NCBI RefSeq assembly: GCF_040939455.1
Contig: NC_134106.1
Coordinates: forward strand, 36,602,001-36,666,000
Length of the DNA: 64,000 bases
Origin: Microcebus murinus
Taxonomy: Eukaryota; Chordata; Mammalia; Primates; Cheirogaleidae
Reading direction: 5' to 3'
Part shown: one piece after another, positions 56,686-64,000 of the stretch
How positions within the stretch are numbered: position 1 is the first letter of the stretch
How the letters are laid out: every line of letters begins with the position of its first letter
Made by a program: the position numbers and the translations under genes
The notes under the pieces: model-generated
The model's database searches: none
The model's input: only the letters and a program-made list of their open reading frames with translations
What the model was told of the DNA's origin: nothing

Positions 56686-57284
56686 AAGAGATTTCAAGAA
56701 GCTCTTACGGTTGGGCTCCTTTTGGCTGTGTCTATTGAGCAGCCTGAACTATTTTAGAAGCCACAAAAGGAGTCTGGGTTTTGGTAAAATGAATGATGTC
56801 CAAATGTGTTGTGTTCCTAAATCTATTGACTACATTTTTTTTCCAGCCTCATTAAAACAGCTAAACTGGTTTTATGGCTCCTTTTCTCCCTCCTTAAAGA
56901 AAAAGGCTTAGGCTTCCAACTTTCTTGGCAGGTGGTTAGAAATGATCAACATCTTAGGCAATCAAAATGCAAATGACATGAAACCCTAAGGCCCTGCCAC
57001 AAGGGACCTTTTGTCAGGGGCGGTAGGTGATGGCTCCCCTGAAAATAACTATTGAGCTACCTGGATGTCTATGACAAATCCAGGGAGTCCCTTCCTGCAT
57101 AGAACTTCTGAGTTCTGGGTCTGTAAGTTCTCTTTAGGAAATCCCACTTAGATCCTAAGATTTGGGATCCCTGCTCTGACTTTGTAAACAGAGAGAAACA
57201 TCTACTTTTTCATCTGTCTCTGAAAACTTGATTGATGCTTCTGCTGCTGCTGTTGATATAGGTTCCCAGAGACATTTCCGAGCA
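56686..57284. other. Unique-looking DNA
   Basis: No gene or named repeat recognised; a (CTG)-like triplet run lies at 57,240-57,252. Confidence 0.3.
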
Positions 57285-57400
57285 AATTTGGTGAGTCTGG
57301 GTAGAAACGGCAAGTCTCTTAAATTCTCTGTGCCTCAATTTATTCACCTGATATATTAGGATGCTAATCATGAACCTGCCCACGTGGAAGAGGGATGTGG
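57285..57400 (+). repeat. Possible MIR SINE fragment
   Basis: GCAAGTCTCTTAAATTCTCT, GTGCCTCAATTTATTCACCT fit the MIR core. Confidence 0.5.
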
Positions 57401-57429
57401 GGAGAAGGGCTGTGATGGGGATGAAGCTG

Positions 57430-57535
57430 TGTCTTTCATATATGAATTCTACAAACATTTACTGCACCCTTAGTTTGCAGGCAAACATGAGTAAGAAATG
57501 GTCCCTGCCTTCAGGGGGCTTACAGTTTAATAGAT
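57430..57535 (+). repeat. Ancient repeat fragment, family unassigned
   Basis: CTACAAACATTTACTGCACC, GGTCCCTGCCTTCAGGGGGC and TTACAGTTTAATAGATGTCT: same family as 1,286-1,500. Confidence 0.45.
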
Positions 57536-58080
57536 GTCTAGCAAAAGCTATAAAAGGACTCTGCACCGTGGAGTGTGCCTGTTAAGTGATATTAAGAGAT
57601 AGTGGTGTCATCGAAAGAAGGTCTTAGGAAGCTGATGTTGTCATGTGTCAACTAGATCAATCCAGGTGAATAGATTATAGTGGCATACCCTTTAGTTGTC
57701 TTGGTAGCATCATTTAAAATAAAAAATATTTACTATTCACTACTTGTCTAAAGAATCTGCAACCCCTTGTTGGTGTGGTTGGCTAGCATATCTCTACTAC
57801 TTCACAACTCTTCACTGAAGTTGAAAGTGTCTAGAACAGTGACTGACACCATGGTGCCCATTTCACAGATGAGCAGTCTGAGGCCAGGAGTAAAGAAAAG
57901 GTAGGGAAGGGAACTCCAGAAGAAAGCTGTCACTTTCAAGGCCAGCATCTCTATGCTTCACAAGAGAACATCCTCTTCCTCCACTTCCTTGTCAATCCAC
58001 AGAGACCAAAAAGATCCCTAGCACTATGAATTTGCTAGCATTTTGCGTCTATGCCTTGGTCTTCCTTTAATATTCTGCCT
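57536..58080. other. Unique DNA with a short MIR trace
   Basis: 57,845-57,890 (CCCATTTCACAGATGAGCAG, TCTGAGGCCAGGAG) is a minus-strand MIR core remnant. Nothing else recognised. Confidence 0.35.
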
Positions 58081-58084
58081 CTTC

Positions 58085-58375
58085 TTGACATTCAAGTAAT
58101 TTCTTGATATTCAGGTCTCAGCCCAGATATCACCTGCTCAGAGTGCTCTTTCTAGGCACAGTTAGGCTCTCTGGTTCCTCTCTATGAAATCATTCTGTTC
58201 TGTTATCTCTATAGCACATCCTGTGTCCAAAGTTATCTTATTTATTTGTGTATTGTCTTCTTCTTCTATGAAAATGGAACCTCCATGAGAATAGAACTTG
58301 GTCTCATTACTGCTGTATCCACTAAGCCTTCAACAGTGACTGGTACATAGTACATGCTCAACAAAAATGTGTTAC
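58085..58375 (+). repeat. L2 LINE 3' end
   Basis: AGGTCTCAGCCCAGATATCA, CCTGCTCAGAGTGCTCTTTC, TTATTTATTTGTGTATTGTC, GAGAATAGAACTTGGTCTCA, CACTGCTGTATCC-like TACTGCTGTATCCACTAAGC and TAGTACATGCTCAACAAAAA follow the L2 3' end in order. Confidence 0.9.
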
Positions 58376-59165
58376 ATTAATTAATATATTTGTACTGTCT
58401 AAACTACCGATGCCAGGAAGGCCAGCATCAAGAGAATGGAAATGTGTGCCCCAGCTCTTACAGCAAGGCAAGCCAGCTGCTGGCACTGTGCCTCAGCTTT
58501 CTTGCCTGTAAAATCGGACAGCTACACCCACGAGAGGATCTGAGAAAAGAGGTGCTGAGGACCAAATGAGAAAATGGTGGTGAAAGTACTTTGACAAGCG
58601 AAAATGGGAGTTAAGTGAGAGATGTTATTATCTTCTGCCATCTGCTTTACTTTAATCTTTTTTCCTCGTAAGCGGACCTATTGATTGTAGCTTGCTGGAG
58701 GAAGCTCTCACTGTCTAATTACTGCCCAGCTCAGCCTGTCACTGTGTCCTCTGCAGTCAGCATGTCCTGACACTGACCCCTGATGCCACAGCCCTTTACA
58801 GAGCAGCCAGCCCTGGCACTCTGTGCCCAGTGCAGAAGGGGCAGGTCTTCTTGGCCATGGGAGGGCTGCTCTCCTCTCCGGGAGCTGACGCGCAGCTAGG
58901 CAGGCAGCCCAGCTGGGGAGACGCAGGGACACAGGTGCTGCAGCCGCCAAAGGCAGCAGGGAACGCGATTCCTCCCTGGAGCCAGGGACCTGCCTCCAGA
59001 CAGGGAAGTGTCCCACCATGATACACAGTTTTGAGCATTCTCAGTCCATGGCTTCTAAGAGAATAATCCCTGCAAATTTTTTCTGGCCTGGAAAATTATT
59101 AGCATGGGGGAAAAGGATTGATAATAAATAATTTCTAATAATAATTCCTTCCCCTCAAATTGTAG
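58376..59165. other. Unique-looking DNA, GC-rich centre
   Basis: Includes a MIR-like trace near 58,490-58,520. A GC-rich part at 58,840-59,000 has long frames on both strands with no known domain. Confidence 0.3.
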
Positions 59166-59169
59166 AAAG

Positions 59170-59365
59170 TTTCAAGATTTCCAGGGCATTTTCATCTGCA
59201 TTACCTCACTCGACCCTCACAACACTCCTGTGACGAGTATTCCTTTTTTTATAGAAATGGGATACATGGTCTTTAGAACTGGGGAGTGTGACTTTCCCAA
59301 GTTCAAATGCCAAAGTGAAAGAGAGGGGAAAGAGAGCACAGGTTTCTAACTCAGTCTAGATTTAC
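59170..59365 (-). repeat. MIR-type SINE, minus strand
   Basis: GGGCATTTTCATCTGCATTA, CCTCACTCGACCCTCACAAC, ACTCCTGTGACGAGTATTCC and later GTGACTTTCCCAAGTTCAAA fit MIR or MIR3 in reverse. Confidence 0.6.
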
Positions 59366-59799
59366 AGCCTTGCAGCCCACAGGGCTGGCTGTGGATGGAA
59401 AACAGTCCTTGAGGGAAATTCTCAAAAGGTGTCAGGACTTTGAAAGCACTCTTAAAGGAACATATACTTTTTTTGGCCAGCGAAGGAAAGGAGGATGTGC
59501 TAGAAAATACATGTTATGATTTGTTTTATGTCCATCATTTAGAAGAAAGAAAAGGAAAGAAACTGCACAGGATGTTTTCTAAAATTTTTAAACAAATCAT
59601 AATTTTGTCTTGGATTCAGTACCTCAGGAAATGATCGAATCAGGTAACCCCCGGGCTGGGGAAGCACCACATAGAAGGTGCTTGGCAAGTGGTTGTTACA
59701 TGAATAGATAAATACTAACTTGGATTATAAATAGCCTGTGCTAGCTTTCTTCACTCATCTTAATGAAAAAGAAAATATTTTAAATCAGATGCACATTCA
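59366..59799. other. Unique-looking DNA
   Basis: No gene or named repeat recognised. Confidence 0.3.
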
Positions 59800-59955
59800 C
59801 AAAATGCTTTAATGTTGGTACACTGCTTTGTTTTTTAGTTTAAAAGATCTTTCTTGTGCAGTATCTCAATTGATCCTCAAATGACCCTTGGAAATAGACA
59901 ATTATATAGGTGAAAAGACTGAGGTTGTTTGCCAGAGGGTCAGAAAGATAGTAGA
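59800..59955 (-). repeat. MIR-type SINE, minus strand
   Basis: CAGTATCTCAATTGATCCTC, AAATGACCCTTGGAAATAGA and GTGAAAAGACTGAGGTTGTT fit reverse MIR, diverged. Confidence 0.5.
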
Positions 59956-60555
59956 CAAGATAACATTTTTTTAATGTACTAATGAAGTGGAAAAAAACTA
60001 AGGAAGATTCAGAATGCAAAAACTAGTTAAACTACTGAAAATCCAGATAAATAAATACAGTGCTAAAGTTGGCTTTGGGTTTGAAGGCATTTGCCAACTC
60101 AGGTAAACTTTGGTTTTAGTTTTCATAAATTCACAAGGCCAGAGGAAAAGGAGAAAAAGCCTAGTGCTTACCCAAGGTGGAAAATATAGTAGAGATCCCC
60201 TATGCATAAAGCTGGCACCCAAAATTACTGCACCATCAGTGTAAAGATGAATGAGAAATAAGCCAGACTCTACTCTCACCACAGGGACTACAAGGAAGAT
60301 TGCATATATGCAAATTTGACCTTAAATAGAGGAGGAGAATTATTCTGAGAATTTGTAACCATAAACTAGCCCTACTATGGTTTTGCACCTCAGATTCACA
60401 CTCTGTGGGTGTTCTGAGAGGGCCTCAAATTAGGAATTTGAGAAAGTGAATCTGAGTTAATAGTGGCTCCAGGCACCTAGGGAATAACATGCTATCTCTC
60501 TGAAGGAACTTTAATCCAAGCCTCAAAGAATTCCTATAGATAAAATTTCAAAGAT
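59956..60555. other. Unique or very old repeat DNA
   Basis: No gene or named repeat recognised; may be the eroded start of the L1 that follows. Confidence 0.3.
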
Positions 60556-60980
60556 ATAAACTCACAGTCAAAAATCATAAAGCATTCAAGGAAGCAAAGC
60601 ACCATGAGCAAGAGCCTGCAGACAGTAGAATTGGATCCACAATAATATCAGATATTGAAATTATTAGATAATATAAAATATGTCTAAAATACACTTAAAG
60701 AAATAAAGAAAAGGATTAAAAGTATGACTAAGAAGTAAGAGGCTATAGAAATGCCTGAGCATATTAGAAAAGGATTCAAACAGAACATTCACTAATAAAA
60801 AAAATAATCATTAAAATTAAAAACTCAATAGATGGCTTCAACAGAAGATTAGACATAATTGAAAGGAGAATAAACTAGAATATAGATCTGAAAAAAATAT
60901 TCAAAATGAAGCTCAGAAAGACAAAGGAAAGGAAAATGTAAAAGAAATGTTAAGAAACATGAAAGATAGAGTGAACATGT

Positions 60981-61102
60981 ACCCCCCACCCCCTCATCCC
61001 TCTTTGGCTGGTCAAGTGAAGCAGTGAGACTGGAGAAGGAACAAAGGAATCTATAACTGGCTGTAATCAGTTAGTTGCAAACATCACTGCACTTGGACCA
61101 GC
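60981..61102 (-). pseudogene. RNY3P: Y3 RNA retropseudogene
   Basis: On the minus strand 61,102-61,006 reads GCTGGTCCAAGTGCAGTGAT, then CAACTAACTGATTACAGCCA, then CCTTTGTTCCTTCTCCA and CACTGCTTCACTTGACCAGC: the Y3 small RNA, missing only one or two bases at its 5' end (97 of about 101). Y RNAs bind Ro60 and La through their paired ends. A perfect 13-base duplication AGAGTGAACATGT at 60,968-60,980 and 61,103-61,115 brackets it, showing L1-driven insertion into an older L1. The 3' tail (60,981-61,005) is purine-rich, mostly G, not the usual A tail. No promoter of its own is expected: the Y gene promoter is upstream of the RNA and is not copied. Confidence 0.92.
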
Positions 61103-61249
61103 AGAGTGAACATGTCTTTCATGCATCTCAAGAAAACTACAGAGGAGAAGAGAAGAAGAACAGGACAGGGACAATTTTTGAAAAATAAGAATTTTCCACA
61201 GATTCTGAAAGTCCCTCAAATCCCAAGAAGGGTAAATAAAAGAGAAAAT

Positions 61250-61735
61250 TAGATGGTAGAGCAGGCCCCATAGCTAATATGACTTACAGAGATATTTGGT
61301 TTCTGACTTTTGTCCTACATCACAAGTTTAAGATCCAGCTGGGAGTGATTAATACGAATTGTGTTCATCCACAGGAATACCACGTTATACTGTATTGAAT
61401 TTTGTAGTCATACTATATAATGTACAACACCAAGACTGTACATAAGATTGGGCTTAGAACGGGGAAATGTTCTTCTAGAAAGTCTGATGTGGCCCTCGTG
61501 CACTTAGAAAGTGACATCTACAACAAGGTGCTCCTGTGTGAAATTTGGTTTTCAGAAGCCTATACCTCTGTCTTTCTCTGGTGTGTATGCTCAGCATGCT
61601 GACTTTCATCTGTGTTGTTCAGATAAACAAACCACAACTGAATTAGCCAGGTGGTGTCCATGTCTGGTTTTTCTATCAATCTGAACTTACTACTGATGTT
61701 TATCAATGTAGAGACCGTTCACACACTCATACATG
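61250..61735. mobile_element. Unassigned 0.49-kb insertion in L1
   Basis: The L1 breaks after AAGAGAAAATTA and resumes at about CAATTGCAGAACACAAAAGA. The 486 bases between are not L1. They contain CAGATAAACAAACCACAACT and a late ATCAATGTAGAGACCG, and have LTR-like size and composition (possible TG start and CA end), but I cannot name a family or see a clear target duplication. Confidence 0.45.
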
Positions 61736-62130
61736 TCACATGGCAATTGCAGAACACAAAAGACAAAGAGAAATCTCAAAATGAGCCAGAGAGAAAAACA
61801 TTATTTTCAAAGGAATCATAATTAGAATAGCAACTGACATCCCAGTACCAACAATAGAAGCCAGAAGATATCTTCAGAAAAATATCTTCCATGTGCCCAA
61901 AGAAAATACTTAGCTAGCTGAAAGTCTATACTTGGAAAAAAATACATTTCAATGCATTTTCAGGCAAATTGATTTTTCTACCAACAGATTCTCACAAAGG
62001 AAAATTAGAAAATTCTAAAAGATAAAATTCTACATTTCAGAATTTGTGGGACAAAGCTAAGGCAGTTCTTAGAAGGAAAATTTTAACCTTAACTGACCAT
62101 ATTAGAAATGAGAAAATAAAGACTAACAAC

Positions 62131-63160
62131 TAATGAGCTAAGCATCTGACTTAAGAAGTCCAAGCCAGGAGTTTAACCCCAGCCTGACTCCTTGCCACAT
62201 GTGAGATAACTATGTCAGAGTGAGTGGCATCTACAAGCACTCAGAGGGATTGAAATGTAAGTGGCAATGAAATTATTGAAGACCACACAGTAAGAAATGA
62301 TACTGTGTTGTCATGTTCCCTGCGGTTTTGGTTCTGGGAGCTGGAATGGCAAGAACCTGGAGCTGGAAAATAGGCGAAGAAGCAGAACCAACTTGCTCTT
62401 TCCCTCAGAGCCCTTAGATTCTGCCTGTGTCCTGGCCACTTTGGACCCAGGTGTTTCACTCTACTGGAGTCATGAAAGCCCATGAGAATGGAGGCAGAAT
62501 GATCCAGAAGAGCACTTATTAAATGCAGGACACAAAAATAAATGAACCACAATCCCTCAAGGGTTAGATTTCCTTTTGGAGGTAAGGGTTGCACAGTAAG
62601 GAAACAAAATCTCTCTCTCTCCACTACACACCAGAAAACGTATGTATCTGGTTCTCTCTAAATAAGTGTGCAACCTTGCTGTCTGCCTTTGGATGGGGGA
62701 ACCATCCTGACATCATCCACAAAGTCTGGCAGCCAGGGTTGACGGGGACGCACTATATGCCTAACACCCATCTCCTGGGCACATAAGTATCACACTTGAC
62801 ACTGATTGGTTATGTGATCTTGAAACAAATTGCAACATCTCCCTGGGACTTCTAGTCTCCATCTGGCTGATGTTGTGACTATCACCGAGCTGGAAATGTG
62901 GGAAGATGTTATGAAATACAAGATGTTGATTGCCACCAAAGCCTAGCCTCTTTGGGAAGCCTGCTAGAAAGCCTCAATTCTCTGCTGGTATCCCGTGAAT
63001 ATTCCTTCCTGTGAGGGCCAATGGTCTGATCCAGTGATTTGAAAAAGTGATTTTTCTTGAGACCTGAAATAATTTGCATCTCCGAGTCTCTGTGCTTTGT
63101 TTGTTTGTTATAGTTTTGTTGAGTGTTTGCTTTTTTTTCTTCCATAAAATAGTGCTTGGA
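62131..63160. other. Unique-looking DNA
   Basis: About 1 kb with no gene or named repeat recognised. Confidence 0.35.
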
Positions 63161-63164
63161 TTAC

Positions 63165-63350
63165 AGTAATGATTCTTAAACTTGACTTCATCTAGAATCA
63201 CCTGGGAGACATTAAATGCACTGTTGCCTGGGTCCCTCCCAGGCTGGTTGAATCAGAACCTCTGGGAGTGTGGTCCTGGCTCTGGCATTTTTAATAAGCT
63301 CGCCAGGGGATTCTGATGCACAGTGAGGCTTGAACCCCCCAGACCAGATG
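63165..63350 (+). mobile_element. MER5/MER20-like hAT-Charlie fragment
   Basis: AATGATTCTTAAACTTGACT, TCTAGAATCACCTGGGAGAC, TTGAATCAGAACCTCTGGGA and GGGATTCTGATGCACAGTGA fit a hAT-Charlie MITE in order. Confidence 0.75.
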
Positions 63351-63693
63351 CTGTCTGCAGTCCTGTCCAGTTCTCTGATCCTGTGACCCATGTGTCTATA
63401 AGGCCACACCAGTGAGTTGTATGAGTCACACCACATATACCCTGAACACAATCTACTGACCTTGGCCAACACTCTGAGGATCATCAGCCCAGACTCCCCC
63501 ATCTCTACAAAACTGTCCTCTGGTGCCCCAAATCAGAGTCAAAATTCTGACCTGTAGTACAATTCTGATGTGTTTAACACAGAGGAAATCAAGACCTAAA
63601 CTGATAACCAAATACTGTGCACCAGACTCATACATATATAATTGCTAATCCTTACAACCACCTTTCGAGACAGGTTGTATTATTTCTGTTTTA

Positions 63694-63826
63694 TTTTATT
63701 TTAAGAGACAGGGTCTCTTGTTCTTGTCACCCAGGCTGGAGTGCAGTGACTCAGTCATAGCTCACTGTAGCCTCAAACTCCTGGGCTCAAGTGATCCTTC
63801 TGCCTCAGCCTCCCAAGTAGACACAT
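63694..63826 (-). mobile_element. Alu right arm, minus strand
   Basis: GAGACAGGGTCTCTTGTTCT, CACCCAGGCTGGAGTGCAGT, CAAACTCCTGGGCTCAAGTG and CTCAGCCTCCCAAGTAG: one Alu arm in reverse. Confidence 0.9.
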
Positions 63827-63867
63827 GAGTCACAGAATCAGAGAACTGGAATGGACTGCAGACATCA

Positions 63868-64000
63868 TCCCAGCTACATGGGAGACTGAGGCAGGAGGAT
63901 TACTTGAGCCCAGGAGTTTGAGGTTGCTGTGAGCTAGGCTGAGCTAGGCACTCTAGCTGAGAGAACAAAGTGAGACTCTATCTCAAAAAAAAAAAAAAGA
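63868..64000 (+). mobile_element. Alu right arm, plus strand (window end)
   Basis: ATCCCAGCTACATGGGAGAC, GAGCCCAGGAGTTTGAGGTT, GTGAGCTAGGCTGAGCTAGG and TCTATCTCAAAA with an A tail: the right arm of an Alu with the lemur-like GCTGTGAGCTAGGCTGA wording. The left arm is missing. Faces the arm at 63,694-63,826 across 41 bases. Confidence 0.9.

Larger units (their letters stand above)
60556..62130 (+). mobile_element. Old L1 (L1M4-like), interrupted twice
   Basis: L1 pieces at 60,556-60,980, 61,103-61,249 and 61,736-62,130. GAAACATGAAAGATAGAGTG, GAAAATAAGAATTTTCCACA-like AAAATAAGAATTTTCCACAG, GAACACAAAAGACAAAGAGA, AAATCTCAAAATGAGCCAGA and AATAGAAGCCAGAAGATATC follow the order of old L1M ORF1/upstream sequence. 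A Y3 RNA copy and an unassigned insertion split it. Confidence 0.7.

Noticed and set aside
61420..61602. 60-codon frame in the unassigned insertion
   Set aside because: No known domain; short chance frame.

Overview
This is non-coding primate nuclear DNA, most likely from a strepsirrhine (lemur or loris group). The best evidence is the Alu at 9,696-10,044, whose linker between arms (ATAGAAAGAAATTAATTGG then CCAACTAATATATA) is, to my knowledge, typical of lemur Alus, and several L1 tails ending in a 3' UTR with TACTCGAGGGGG and ACCCCCATAATATGCT. I see no complete protein-coding gene, no CRISPR array, no tRNA or rRNA gene and no convincing promoter. The window looks like intron or intergenic DNA.

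Layout. 1-6.5 kb: one candidate coding exon (198-285) flanked by splice-like sites, then mostly unique sequence with old SINEs, a MaLR-type LTR and two possibly conserved blocks. 6.5-21.7 kb: a LINE-1 graveyard. Several old L1s lie head to tail on the + strand. The largest (about 13.6-20.7 kb) has a 5' UTR with tandem repeats and is interrupted by an Alu monomer with a roughly 300-bp pentanucleotide purine tract, a three-armed Alu, another Alu monomer and a younger L1 with perfect target-site duplications. An older neighbouring L1 is split by a 1.3-kb composite DNA-transposon-like insertion that itself holds a Tigger2/MER8-like element. 21.7-24.2 kb: repeat-like DNA I cannot assign. 24.2-43.6 kb: mostly unique DNA with no Alu that I can see, many MIRs, some L2, short young L1 tails, a Tigger-type DNA transposon with a piece of transposase, and AT-rich blocks with homeodomain and GATA cores that resemble developmental enhancers. 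43.6-54.6 kb: mixed unique DNA and old repeats. 54.6-55.6 kb: a processed retrocopy of NUDCD2. 55.6-64 kb: unique DNA, MER5/MER20-like, L2 and MIR remnants, an old L1 carrying a Y3 RNA retropseudogene and an unassigned 0.49-kb insertion, and two inverted Alu arms at the end.

The 'genes' here do not work together. They are reverse-transcribed or transposed copies (NUDCD2, Y3, L1, Alu, Tigger) laid down at different times, and their nesting gives a relative history. If the DNA has a host function it probably lies in the unique AT-rich blocks and the candidate exon. Repeat family names come from memory of consensus sequences; most ancient-repeat boundaries are accurate to about 10-30 bases. Boundaries set by target-site duplications are exact or nearly so.
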